A DNA stretch of 34,655 nucleotides from an uncultured Bacteroidales bacterium (GCA_937906165.1 CALCYA010000088.1:1-34655); one strand, 5' to 3'. Shown: positions 6,830 through 14,757, counted from the first letter of the stretch. Made by a program: numbers and translations. Notes: generated by a model from the letters alone, not told the origin.

Positions 6830-8128
6830 TTACTCCCTATTTCTGTTATTTTCCACTATCAACAGATTCACAGCTGCCTGCTCGTCGCCCATGGCTGCTG
6901 CCTTGGCAAAGGCTTTTTCGGCTGCATGGCGGTGGTGGCGGCGGTAGTCAATCACTCCCTGCAGGTTAAGTACACGTGGATCATCTTTGTACAGTTTCAG
7001 TTCTGCGAGCAGTTTGCCATAGTCGGGGTTAGGGTTGTTGATGAGCTCGTCGATTATGGTGTTGAGTGCAGTAGCCACGCTGTCGGGTCTGTTGCTGTAG
7101 AACACTCCTGTACAGCAGGCCATACGCTGTTGTGGGAATGTCTCTTCGCTCAACTTGCTGTAGAGGCTGCCTCCCTTGTAGGCTTTCAGCATAGTCTCTC
7201 TCTTTACGGGGTTGGCTTCGCGCTTCAATGCTGCCACGAGGCTGTCACCGCTTTCATTGTCCATCTTCCTGATATGGGCGTACATTAGATTCCAGTTGCT
7301 GCCACCGTTGGCTGTCTCAAAGATGGAGTCGGGTAGATGGTGGTGCTTGCGAATATGGTCGCGCATGGCAATGGCACGGGCCTCTCCTAACTTTGCCTGT
7401 TCATTGCCCTCGGGCGATGTGTAGCCTACAATCTGTATCGCCTGCAGGGTGGTGGTGCTGTCGGCAAGCACCTCATCAATGATTCCCATGAGTTCTTCGA
7501 TGTTCTGTGCATTCTGTAGATATTCGGGATTGAGCTTGCTGCTGTTTGTGGTGTAGCGCACCACACTTGGGGTGATGTTCATGTTGCCGGCATTCCCTTG
7601 CGTCAATGGGGCGTAATGTCTCATGCTGTACACGTGAGGGTGTTCTGTTGCAAGGTGGTCGGCATAGCTCTGTGAGGGCTTTGCCCTGTGGCAACTCATT
7701 GGCGGGCATTGAGGCATGTACATGGTAACTGTGTCGCATAGGAACTCTGTTGTCTCCCCATTGTTGTATTCGCAGTATGTTACGGCATATACGGTGTCGC
7801 TGATGCACTCCTCGGGCATCGTGAGGGTGCAGCGGTGGCTGCCCTCGCTGTGAAGCTCGGGCTGTGTGCCGTATCTCTTTACATATCTTTTGGCATAACG
7901 CTTGCCTTGAAGATGCCTGGTGGCTGAACTGATGCATGTGTCGGGGGTGCATACGTGTGTGACAACAAGCAACCCTTCGTCCTTGGGCATCTTCGGGGTG
8001 TCGTAGTCGAATGTGAAATACCAGCAGCTGTCGCTGTGCATTACATCATAATTCTCGGGGCTCATCTGTGCTCTGGCGATGAGTGTTGTGGCAATGAGCA
8101 TTATGCTCAAAATAAATCTGCGTTTCAT
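6830..8128 (-). CDS. Exported OmpA-like domain protein
   Basis: 432 residues. The signal peptide is MKRRFILSIMLIATTLIARA followed by Q. Residues 23-170 form a beta-rich region with several cysteines (CWYF, CTPDTC, CTLTMPEEC, CPPMSC) that could form disulfides. An OmpA-C-like region is visible around residues 195-265: NPEYLQNAQNIEELMGIIDE, then VGYTSPEG near residue 232, then NEQAKLGEARAIAMRDHI. This corresponds to the peptidoglycan-binding G.(A/T)D..G...N..L...RA..V pattern. The C-terminus has a TPR-like helical pair (DDPRVLNLQGVIDYRRHHR, then AAEKAFAKAAAMGDEQAAVN). Similar Bacteroidetes proteins sit in the outer membrane or periplasm, some beside fimbrial genes; no fimbrial genes are here. 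The start codon lies inside a long hairpin (8116-8170). No clear promoter was seen between it and the HAD gene upstream, so read-through from the seven-gene operon is possible. Confidence 0.75.
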   Translation of the reverse strand: MKRRFILSIMLIATTLIARAQMSPENYDVMHSDSCWYFTFDYDTPKMPKDEGLLVVTHVCTPDTCISSATRHLQGKRYAKRYVKRYGTQPELHSEGSHRCTLTMPEECISDTVYAVTYCEYNNGETTEFLCDTVTMYMPQCPPMSCHRAKPSQSYADHLATEHPHVYSMRHYAPLTQGNAGNMNITPSVVRYTTNSSKLNPEYLQNAQNIEELMGIIDEVLADSTTTLQAIQIVGYTSPEGNEQAKLGEARAIAMRDHIRKHHHLPDSIFETANGGSNWNLMYAHIRKMDNESGDSLVAALKREANPVKRETMLKAYKGGSLYSKLSEETFPQQRMACCTGVFYSNRPDSVATALNTIIDELINNPNPDYGKLLAELKLYKDDPRVLNLQGVIDYRRHHRHAAEKAFAKAAAMGDEQAAVNLLIVENNRNRE

Positions 8129-8170
8129 AAAGGTACGGTTTGTTGGTTTATACCTTTATAAAACGCAGAT
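8116..8170 (-). promoter_or_regulatory. Hairpin enclosing the OmpA-like gene start codon
   Basis: Arms 8116-8135 and 8151-8170 are complementary over 20 bases with a 15-base loop. The only non-Watson-Crick position becomes a U-G pair in the minus-strand RNA, so the whole stem pairs. The ATG (8128-8126) is in the 3' arm. The hairpin also begins 26 bases after the HAD stop codon and is followed by TTATTTT, so it could terminate the upstream operon, hide the start codon, or do both. Confidence 0.65.
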
Positions 8171-8196
8171 GATGCCTGTTCTGTTCTCTGCCTGTT

Positions 8197-8913
8197 TCAG
8201 AGCTTGCCGATAATTTCCGGCAGGTGTGTCAGCGTGTCGATGATGGCTGTAGGGGCATAGCCGGGTTCAACGGGTTCTTCGGCCCAGCATACTTTTTTCA
8301 GCCACACGGTATTGCATCCGAGTGTGGCAGACGGGTAAATGTCTTTGCGGTATGAGTCGCCTATGACAATAATCTCTTCGGGTTTAAGCTCCAACGCCTT
8401 TACTCCGAGGGCAAACAGCGCAGGGTCGGGTTTGCGAAGTCCTACGACTGATGACTCTACAATCTCTTTGAAATGACCGTTAAGGGCGAACTCCTTGAGC
8501 ACCACAGGCATGTTGCCGTAAAAATTTGTCACAAGAACCATGGGGTAGCGTGTTGACAGCTCTTCGACAACTGCACGTGTCCTTTCAAGTGTGTCGGTAA
8601 CCCTTTTGTAGCAGTAAAGTGCAACTTCGGCCTCCTTCTCCTTGCAGAGCGTGGGGTGTGGGGCATTCTCACGCAGATATTCGAACTGCAATGCCATTTT
8701 TTTAATAAGGAGAGTGCGGAATGTGTCGGTAGGCTCAATAATAGGGGCTTTGGCCAATGAGCGCTCACCGTGAACGTATGCGTCGCGGTAGGTGCTTTTG
8801 TCCACGCCTATGCCGGCTGCCTGGTACTCTTCCCATATGAGCTCACCCCAATGGATGCCGTCGGTGTCTATCGTTCCGCCGTAATCGAATATTATACCTT
8901 TAATTGAACTCAT
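8197..8913 (-). CDS. HAD-superfamily hydrolase-like protein with DxG motif
   Basis: 238 residues from the ATG at 8913; a TTG four codons earlier is the only upstream alternative. The start overlaps the end of the CDP-alcohol transferase gene by 14 bases, so the two are translationally coupled. HAD motifs in order: motif I IIFDYGGTID (nucleophile Asp10), motif II VLVTNFYGN, motif III Lys in GLRKPDPALF, motif IV IVIGDSYRKDI. A helical cap lies between motifs I and II. Ordinary HAD phosphatases have DxD in motif I, the second Asp being the general acid; here that position is Gly. The fold is therefore clear but phosphatase activity is less certain. By position it would act on the product or intermediate of the neighbouring nucleotidyltransferase/CDP-alcohol transferase pair. 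It is the last gene of the operon. Confidence 0.8.
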   Translation of the reverse strand: MSSIKGIIFDYGGTIDTDGIHWGELIWEEYQAAGIGVDKSTYRDAYVHGERSLAKAPIIEPTDTFRTLLIKKMALQFEYLRENAPHPTLCKEKEAEVALYCYKRVTDTLERTRAVVEELSTRYPMVLVTNFYGNMPVVLKEFALNGHFKEIVESSVVGLRKPDPALFALGVKALELKPEEIIVIGDSYRKDIYPSATLGCNTVWLKKVCWAEEPVEPGYAPTAIIDTLTHLPEIIGKL

Positions 8914-9853
8914 GGCCTTCTTCAATCATTTTTGTCAGTCTGCCGCAAAGGCTTTCGTGCCTGTACTGCATATAAAGGAACAGCGCCATAAGCACCACAA
9001 GCTCAAAGAACAGGTAAATCCAGAGCTCGCCAATGAGCATTGCAAAACAGAGCATGATGGCGCGTGAGTTGAAGGTGAGTATGTTGGTGTACTTCATCAG
9101 CGGCAGGCTTCCCTTGCGGAACTGCTCGCGAAGTTCACGTGGAATGTCGGTTCCGTAGCGCTTGTGTACCGCCTTGATGAACGTCTGGAACTTAGGCGAC
9201 ATACGTTCCTGGTTCTGCACGTAGGCAACGTATGCGTTCAGGAATATCTTCCAGAAGAAATTGCCTCTCCACGGGGTGGCGTCATACTCTTTTTTCTGGG
9301 CAATGGAGTTGTGGAACTCGTTGCCGTTCTTCTCGTTGGTGAAGTAGAGGTGTATGTTGCGGTAGTAGTCGGCCAACTGGCACTGTGAACCGTGTACCCA
9401 GAATCCGCAGAACGATACAAGAATCCAGATAACCACTCCCCAGTTGTATTCGGGGGCAAAAGGAATGGGTTGGAATGTCTCGCGTGCGGCTATGGCAAAA
9501 TATATGCAGAAGAACCAGCAGTCACCTGCAAAACCGTCGAGGATGCGTCCCCAGCGTGTCTTCTGTCCTGTGATGCGGGCAAGCTGGCCGTCGGTGCTGT
9601 CATAGAGGTTGGCCCACATGAGCAACAAGATTCCAAGGATGTTCCAGCGGAGGCTCTCCTGAAAGAAACATACTCCTGCTGCAATGCCCAGGAAAATGGA
9701 AATTATGGTAATGACATTGGGGTGAACGCCGCGGTTGCGGAAGAACAGCGCACAGCTGAATCCCAACGGGCGGTAGAACCACATGTCAAGAAACTCCTCG
9801 GTATCGACAGACTTTATCGATGCAAGGTACATTTTTCTATCCTCTTCTTTCAT
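8900..9853 (-). CDS. CDP-alcohol phosphatidyltransferase family membrane enzyme
   Basis: 317 residues. The family joins a CDP-activated group to an alcohol in the membrane with release of CMP. The signature runs from residue 85: DSTDGQLAR (Asp85, Asp88, Gly89, Ala92, Arg93), eight residues, Gly102, three residues, Asp106. The fourth metal-binding Asp, expected at 110, is Gly; Asp is at 111, so there is one extra residue. Hydrophobic helices follow the family pattern: one near residues 45-65, one at 70-84, others at about 115-160 and a pair near 265-300. A long soluble insert lies between about 165 and 255. An internal Met at residue 8 is an alternative start. The gene overlaps the ATP-grasp gene by 17 bases and the HAD gene by 14. 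Being next to a nucleotidyltransferase, it may use a CDP-alcohol made on the spot rather than CDP-diacylglycerol. Confidence 0.85.
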   Translation of the reverse strand: MKEEDRKMYLASIKSVDTEEFLDMWFYRPLGFSCALFFRNRGVHPNVITIISIFLGIAAGVCFFQESLRWNILGILLLMWANLYDSTDGQLARITGQKTRWGRILDGFAGDCWFFCIYFAIAARETFQPIPFAPEYNWGVVIWILVSFCGFWVHGSQCQLADYYRNIHLYFTNEKNGNEFHNSIAQKKEYDATPWRGNFFWKIFLNAYVAYVQNQERMSPKFQTFIKAVHKRYGTDIPRELREQFRKGSLPLMKYTNILTFNSRAIMLCFAMLIGELWIYLFFELVVLMALFLYMQYRHESLCGRLTKMIEEGHEFN

Positions 9854-10673
9854 CTTTCTCTTTTTTATAGTTCAATATGTACGCGGCAATCTCCTTTGCC
9901 GCTTCGTTGCGGACTGCCGAGAAACTGGGGAAATCGTTTAAGTCTATTATAAAGATCTCTCCTTTGCTGTTTACGATGCAGTCTCCTCCGTATATGTCGA
10001 GCCCTATGGCCTCTGCGGCCGAGAATGCAAGCTCTTTGAGCCGTTCGTCGTCGAATGGGTGATGCTCTGCTTTCCCGTTGATTCTTTCAAGGCCGAACTT
10101 GCTCTTTTCGGGGTCGGGGTAGCTGTAGTGGAAATATCTGCGTCCTACTCCGTAGAACTTTATGATATCTCCCGTGACGTGTCCGCAGTGTATGCAACCA
10201 TCTATGCCTCTTGCCTGCATTGCACGGAATGCCCTGACTGCATCCTGTGGGGTGTCCGCAAAGCATACATCGTCCTTATGTCTGCTCCAGCCTTCGCTGT
10301 GTTTTATCCAGGCAGGGTAGGGCAACCCCTCAAGCTCTTCCTCTTTTGTTATCTGTTTGAACGGCGGCTGTGGAATTGCTGCCTTTTCAAGGATTTCCAT
10401 AAAACTGCTGCGTGAGCAGTTGTGCACGGCACCGGGGCTGTTGATGACGGCAATCCCTTGCCTTTCTGCTTCCTGAAGAACTTCAAGTGTCTTTTTGCTA
10501 CGCGACATATGACAGATGATGTCTGCATCCCGCAGTTGCACGGTGTCTTCCGTGGCAATTGTTTCGGCACCTGTCGCACGCAATTCAACGGCAATCTGTT
10601 CAAGGATTGCCGCATCGTTCGCCTGCATGTTGGGCGAGTCTGCCGTATCGCGTGCAATGGTTGCTACAATCAT
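9837..10673 (-). CDS. ATP-grasp ligase-like protein
   Basis: 278 residues, no signal peptide, cytoplasmic. The N-terminal 90 residues are an alpha/beta pre-ATP-grasp domain (ending DIICHMSRSKKTLEVLQEAE and VINSPGAVHNCSRSSFMEIL). The ATP-grasp core follows: a Lys-containing strand PAWIKHSEGW, KFYGVGRRYF, and the metal-binding end FIIDLNDFPSFSAVR, with Asp and Asn in DLN as in RimK/DdlB-type enzymes. Such enzymes activate a carboxylate as an acyl phosphate and join it to an amine, thiol or hydroxyl. The loop YPDPEKSKFGLERINGKAEH is not familiar to me. The gene overlaps its upstream neighbour by 4 bases (ATGA) and its downstream neighbour by 17, so it is made together with the nucleotidyltransferase and CDP-alcohol transferase. 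The substrate is unknown. Confidence 0.75.
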   Translation of the reverse strand: MIVATIARDTADSPNMQANDAAILEQIAVELRATGAETIATEDTVQLRDADIICHMSRSKKTLEVLQEAERQGIAVINSPGAVHNCSRSSFMEILEKAAIPQPPFKQITKEEELEGLPYPAWIKHSEGWSRHKDDVCFADTPQDAVRAFRAMQARGIDGCIHCGHVTGDIIKFYGVGRRYFHYSYPDPEKSKFGLERINGKAEHHPFDDERLKELAFSAAEAIGLDIYGGDCIVNSKGEIFIIDLNDFPSFSAVRNEAAKEIAAYILNYKKEKDERRG

Positions 10674-11368
10674 TTTTCTGATAGGAATTTCTCGGCCTTT
10701 GATATATCCTCGGCGTGGTCGATGTCTATTATCTTCGAGAACGGATAGGCTTTCAGTTTCATTCCGCTCTGTACCAGACGCCGCTGGAAGTTGCGCATAC
10801 GCTCAATGCCTTCGCTCATACACTCGTCGAGTATGTCAAGTGATTCGGGTGAAAGCCCGTATATGCCACCGGAAATGTAACGTGAATTCTCTGTTGCCCT
10901 GTCACTGAATGCTGTTATATTCAGCTCTGTGTCAGTGTCAACGTATAGTGGCTTTTCGTCGTCAATGTAATCGGTGACGGCCATTATACCGTCTCCATCA
11001 CTCTCCTTGAACGCCTTGATGTATGCGGCAAACTCATCCTCGTGGAACAGCGTATCTACAGTGGTGAGGCAGAACCTGTCACCGCGCAGCAGATGGCTCA
11101 GAGCATGAAGGCTGTGCATGGAACTGGGTGTGCTTTTCACTACAATGTTTATCGGGAACTCCTCCTGCAACTTTTTGATGTGCGCAAGCGTGTCGGGCTG
11201 TTGTCCGTTGACGATGATGTTTATTGAGTCGGCTCCCTGGCGTGCAAAAACCCTTACAAGGCGCTCTATCAACGGAACGCCTTGCAGTTCTATAAGTGGC
11301 TTTGGGGCTTTTATTCCCTCGCTTGCCAACCGTGAGCCTTCACCGGCTGCAATTATCGCGAACTTCAT
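10670..11368 (-). CDS. NTP transferase, sugar/alcohol-phosphate nucleotidyltransferase
   Basis: 232 residues with the standard nucleotidyltransferase opening MKFAIIAAGEGSRLASEG, where G-E-G-S-R-L is the NTP-binding loop. It is followed by KAPKPLIELQGVPLIER with the conserved Lys. A DxD-like metal site is likely at TTVDTLFHEDEF. The C-terminal part has the family ending IIDIDHAEDISKAEKFL. It is about the size of LicC/IspD/inositol-phosphate cytidylyltransferase-type enzymes and shorter than most sugar-nucleotide pyrophosphorylases. It would convert a phosphorylated alcohol or sugar plus NTP to NDP-alcohol and pyrophosphate. Three bases separate it from pdxA, and it overlaps the ATP-grasp gene. 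With the CDP-alcohol transferase two genes on, CTP is the likely nucleotide, but this is inference. Confidence 0.82.
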   Translation of the reverse strand: MKFAIIAAGEGSRLASEGIKAPKPLIELQGVPLIERLVRVFARQGADSINIIVNGQQPDTLAHIKKLQEEFPINIVVKSTPSSMHSLHALSHLLRGDRFCLTTVDTLFHEDEFAAYIKAFKESDGDGIMAVTDYIDDEKPLYVDTDTELNITAFSDRATENSRYISGGIYGLSPESLDILDECMSEGIERMRNFQRRLVQSGMKLKAYPFSKIIDIDHAEDISKAEKFLSEK

Positions 11369-11371
11369 CTT

Positions 11372-12469
11372 TTATTCGTTGTCGGGCAACTGAAGGTTCA
11401 AACGATTGCTGTCGTCACGCTTCTCGAAGTACATCTTGCGCAACGGGTTACGGCGTGCTCCGAAATAGAGCTTGCGGTTACGCAGAATATCTATTGCCGC
11501 ATATATGGCCTGACGGAATGAGTTCTCGTCGGCCTCGCCCTTGCCTGCGATATCGAATGCCACTCCGTGGGCAGGTGAGGTGCGTACAACCTTGAGACCT
11601 GCTGTGAAATTGATGCCGTCGTTCATTGCGAGTGTCTTCAGTGGTGTCAAGCCCTGGTCGTGGTACATCGCAAGGATAGCATCGAATGAAGAATACTTGC
11701 CGCTTCCCATGAAACCGTCTGCCGCGAACGGACCGTAGCAGAATATGCCGCTATCGTTCATCTTGCGTATAGTGGGGGCAATTATGTCTATCTCTTCCTT
11801 GCCGAGCAGGCCGTTGTCACCGGCATGCGGGTTGAGTGAGAGCACAGCAATCTTTGGGGCATCGATGTTGAAGTCTTCCTTCATGCTCTTGTCGAGCAGG
11901 GTGATTTTTTCCTCAAGAAGTTCTGGGGTTATAGCTTCGGGAATGTCGCGCAGTGCCATGTGTGATGTGGCAACGGCCACACGCATCTCTCCGCTGCACA
12001 GAATCATCAGTGCTTTGTCCTCGCCACCGCAACGCTCCTGCAGGTACTCGGTGTGTCCCGGGAACTTGAACTGTTCGCTCTGTATTGCACTCTTGTTGAT
12101 AGGTGCCGTGACAATTACATCGATAACGCCCTCCTGGCAATCCTTGACGGCTCTCTCCAATGCCTCAAATGCCGCAGCTCCGGCCTCGGGAGTGCTTGTG
12201 CCGAGTTCAATGTGTACCTCGTCGCTGTTGCAGTTGATGATGTTCAACTTGCCGTTCTGCGCCTCTTCGGCTCTCTCTATGGTGTTGTACTGGATCTCCA
12301 TTTCAAGTGCCTTGCGGTGGTATGCTGCCACCTTGGGCGAACCATATATTATTGGAGTACAAATATCGAACATCTCGGCATTCTCGAATGTCTTGAAGAT
12401 TATCTCGTAGCCGATACCGTTGATGTCACCCTGTGTTATTCCGACGCGTATCTTCTGTTTTTCGCTCAT
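11372..12469 (-). CDS. pdxA: 4-hydroxythreonine-4-phosphate dehydrogenase
   Basis: 365 residues, a little longer than the roughly 330 of the E. coli enzyme. PdxA oxidises 4-phosphohydroxy-L-threonine in the deoxyxylulose-5-phosphate-independent branch of vitamin B6 synthesis, with NAD and a divalent metal. Visible landmarks are the opening RVGITQGDINGIGYEIIFK, VTAPINKSAI, and the three metal histidines in FPGHTEYL, NPHAGDNG and AMYHDQGLTPLK. The end is TSPAHGVAFDIAGKGEADEN, also typical. The extra length is in the C-terminal tail. It lies between the DUF4837 lipoprotein gene (14 bases) and the nucleotidyltransferase (3 bases). A side role in the downstream pathway cannot be excluded, because PdxA relatives act on other hydroxy-acid phosphates, but the motifs fit true PdxA. 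Confidence 0.92.
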   Translation of the reverse strand: MSEKQKIRVGITQGDINGIGYEIIFKTFENAEMFDICTPIIYGSPKVAAYHRKALEMEIQYNTIERAEEAQNGKLNIINCNSDEVHIELGTSTPEAGAAAFEALERAVKDCQEGVIDVIVTAPINKSAIQSEQFKFPGHTEYLQERCGGEDKALMILCSGEMRVAVATSHMALRDIPEAITPELLEEKITLLDKSMKEDFNIDAPKIAVLSLNPHAGDNGLLGKEEIDIIAPTIRKMNDSGIFCYGPFAADGFMGSGKYSSFDAILAMYHDQGLTPLKTLAMNDGINFTAGLKVVRTSPAHGVAFDIAGKGEADENSFRQAIYAAIDILRNRKLYFGARRNPLRKMYFEKRDDSNRLNLQLPDNE

Positions 12470-12483
12470 ATCAATTATATCTT

Positions 12484-13515
12484 TTATTTTTTCTCTTCAA
12501 TACTGAACTCCTCAAGTCTGTTGCTCTCCTCAATGAATTTGTCAGCAGGGAGCTTGAGGGTGAACAGTGATGCCTCAAGTTTGCGCATCATTGAACCCTT
12601 TTTCCTGTTGGGGGCATAGAGGAATGCCTCGACAACAATTACCCTGTTGTTTATCTCGTCTACAACAGAGTGCGACACGAACGGGCCTCCCATAATATCG
12701 TTCTCCATCTCCCAAAGGCCGCGGACAACCTGGACGTAACGGTCGCGGTATGCACCCTCGGTGATATCTACCGACCAGTCTACAGTCTTTATGTACTGGT
12801 CCATTCTCTTGGCGCGGATGTTCCTCTTCATTACAGAGTCGCGCATGTGTATATAGTTTTCTCTTGAGAAATTGTCAACCGATGTATAGGGGTAGCTGTA
12901 TACCATAAAACTCTGGATCTCGGCCTTCGGGTCATTGAAATCGGAGAGCCACACGAAGTTCTCTCCCTTCATATGACCGTTGAGATATGCCGGCACCATA
13001 AGTTCGCAACCGAACATCTCCCTGACGATATCCATGGCTTTCTCGTTATAGCTTCCGGCGAGCACGTTCATCTGTCTCTCTATCTCAACCCTTGTCAGGA
13101 AGTCAACTATTACCTGTGAATTCTCGGTGACGAATTTCTCGAATTCCTGCATGCTTGGAGACTGTATGCCCATGTAGATCTGGGGCTTGGCAAAAACGTC
13201 TCTTGTGAACTTGAAAGAACTCTGAGTGTATCGGTTTTCGTTTATGTCCACAAAGATGATGTTGCGGAATGCCTTTGTAGAGCCCTTGAAGTGGGTCTTG
13301 GTTACTCTTGAGATTCTGAACGAACGCTCCGACTGTGGCAGGCCGGGAATGTCGGTGTCAAGTGCATATAGCAATGCACGGCCGGCCGGAGCCTCCCACA
13401 CCTGGTCATCGCATACTACCAACACTTCGTATGGATTTCCGATAGAGTGCTTCGATGCGTGCTTACATCCTGTAAGGGTGATGATTATCAGTACAAATAG
13501 AATAAGTTTTTTCAT
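12484..13515 (-). CDS. DUF4837 family lipoprotein
   Basis: 343 residues from the ATG at 13515. I preferred this start over the Met four codons upstream because it gives a clean lipoprotein signal, MKKLILFVLIIITLTGC, with Cys17 in the lipobox LTGC. The mature protein starts with a short polar linker, then NPYEVLVVCDDQVWEAPAGR and the rest of the DUF4837 sequence. DUF4837 is a Bacteroidetes-restricted family of unknown function, predicted to be anchored in the envelope. It lies 8 bases after rlmN and 14 before pdxA. Its place in a housekeeping operon suggests an envelope maintenance role; nothing in the sequence shows an enzyme active site. Confidence 0.88.
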   Translation of the reverse strand: MKKLILFVLIIITLTGCKHASKHSIGNPYEVLVVCDDQVWEAPAGRALLYALDTDIPGLPQSERSFRISRVTKTHFKGSTKAFRNIIFVDINENRYTQSSFKFTRDVFAKPQIYMGIQSPSMQEFEKFVTENSQVIVDFLTRVEIERQMNVLAGSYNEKAMDIVREMFGCELMVPAYLNGHMKGENFVWLSDFNDPKAEIQSFMVYSYPYTSVDNFSRENYIHMRDSVMKRNIRAKRMDQYIKTVDWSVDITEGAYRDRYVQVVRGLWEMENDIMGGPFVSHSVVDEINNRVIVVEAFLYAPNRKKGSMMRKLEASLFTLKLPADKFIEESNRLEEFSIEEKK

Positions 13516-13523
13516 TGTAAATA

Positions 13524-14561
13524 TCATTTGTTGTTATTGTTCTGTTTTAATGTGGAAAGCATGCCGCATGCAGCAAAGATATCCTCTCCGCGTGATGCCC
13601 TGATTGTTGTGAACAGTCCGTTCTTGGTAAGATAATCCCTCAATTGCGTCATTCCCTCTTCGTCTACACCTTCAAGGGGTACGCCCGGGATTGCGTGGTA
13701 GCGGATGAGGTTTATACGGCAGTCGATGCCGTTGAGCAGGCTCAACAGCTTACGTGCATAGAACATAGTTTCGTTTATGCCCTTGAAGACGATATATTCG
13801 AATGTGAGCCTGCGCTGGTGGCTGAAATCATATTCGCGTAGCAGGTCAAGCATTTCCACAATGGAATATCCCTTTTCGGCAGGCATGATCTCCTGACGCT
13901 TCTCGGGGATAGGGTGGTGAAGGCTCACTGCGATGTGGTAGTCTCCCGAGTCGAGCAGGCGCTTGAGGCCCTTACGAACTCCGACTGTCGATACCGTCAG
14001 GCGGTGAGGACTCCAGCCGAGTCCGTAACTGCTTGTGAGTACCTCAATGGCCGGCAACAGGTTGTCGAGGTTGTCGCACGGCTCTCCCATTCCCATAAAG
14101 ACAATGTTGGTGAGTTTCTCAAACTCGGGCAGTGCAAGTATCTGGTTCAGGATTTCGTTGGTGGTGAGGTTTGCGGTGTACTTCTGCTTGCCTGTCATGC
14201 AGAACAGACAGTTCATCTTGCAACCCACCTGCGACGATACACAAAGTGTTGCACGTTCACCGTCGGGGATATATACGGCCTCTACAAAACGGTTGTCGTT
14301 TACCCTGTAGAGATATTTGATTGTTCCGTCAACGGAATATGCCGCCTCGGCAGGGTCGCTGTAACCCACCTCGAAAAGTCCGCTCAGCTTCTCTCTGTTC
14401 TTGAGGGATATGTTCGACATGCTCTCTATTGAACGCACTCTTTTGTTGTATACCCAATCGGCAATCTGTTTTGCCGTGAATGCAGGCATACCGGCCTCTT
14501 TTACGGCCTCTTTGAGTGCATCAAGGGTCATTCCTAAAAGTTTCCTTTTATTCTCCTCCAT
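13524..14561 (-). CDS. rlmN: Dual-specificity 23S rRNA A2503/tRNA A37 methyltransferase
   Basis: 345 residues, normal for RlmN. This radical-SAM enzyme adds a C2 methyl group to A2503 of 23S rRNA and to A37 of some tRNAs. Landmarks: an N-terminal helical domain with AFTAKQIADWVYNKRVRSIE and MSNISLKNREKL; the iron-sulfur motif CX3CX2C in GCKMNCLFCMTGKQ; the GMGEP-like strand FMGMGEPCDNLDNLLPAI; and the C-terminal GEDIFAACGM, whose Cys is the methyl-carrying residue. It is the first gene of a seven-gene minus-strand operon and has a good promoter 70-100 bases upstream (14630-14662). Confidence 0.95.
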   Translation of the reverse strand: MEENKRKLLGMTLDALKEAVKEAGMPAFTAKQIADWVYNKRVRSIESMSNISLKNREKLSGLFEVGYSDPAEAAYSVDGTIKYLYRVNDNRFVEAVYIPDGERATLCVSSQVGCKMNCLFCMTGKQKYTANLTTNEILNQILALPEFEKLTNIVFMGMGEPCDNLDNLLPAIEVLTSSYGLGWSPHRLTVSTVGVRKGLKRLLDSGDYHIAVSLHHPIPEKRQEIMPAEKGYSIVEMLDLLREYDFSHQRRLTFEYIVFKGINETMFYARKLLSLLNGIDCRINLIRYHAIPGVPLEGVDEEGMTQLRDYLTKNGLFTTIRASRGEDIFAACGMLSTLKQNNNNK

Positions 14562-14629
14562 CCTGTCTCGCTCTTGTTGTTCTTTGAATGTAATACGTGG
14601 AAAATAGTTTTTTCAACGCGAAGATAATG

Positions 14630-14662
14630 CAAAAATATGGTATTTCTTACTTTGGTAACAAA
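14630..14662 (-). promoter_or_regulatory. Promoter of the rlmN operon
   Basis: On the minus strand, TTTG (14662 down to 14659) is followed after 21 bases by TATTTTTG (14637 down to 14630), an exact TAnnTTTG -7 box. Transcription would start near 14623, giving a leader of about 60 bases before the rlmN ATG. Confidence 0.55.
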
Positions 14663-14709
14663 TAAAAATATATATTTATATATATAGTGGAAAAACCCGC
14701 TCCCGAATG

Positions 14710-14739
14710 TTTGATTACGGCTCTTTTTTATTATTTTCG
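14710..14739 (+). promoter_or_regulatory. Candidate promoter for the glycosyltransferase-DUF4922 gene
   Basis: TTTG at 14710-14713, 18 bases, then TATTTTCG at 14732-14739, one base off TAnnTTTG. The predicted start is near 14746, about 12 bases before the ATG at 14758. It lies back to back with the rlmN promoter in a 196-bp divergent region. Confidence 0.4.
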
Positions 14740-14757
14740 CGATAAACTTGGAAAAAT

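Noticed and set aside
9509..9602. Frameshift or indel error in the CDP-alcohol transferase motif
   Set aside because: The extra residue is a whole codon and the frame stays open with sensible sequence on both sides, so it is reported as a possible real variation.
11745..12410. 221-codon open frame antisense to pdxA
   Set aside because: The pdxA motifs on the other strand are complete; this frame is serine-rich shadow sequence without a domain.
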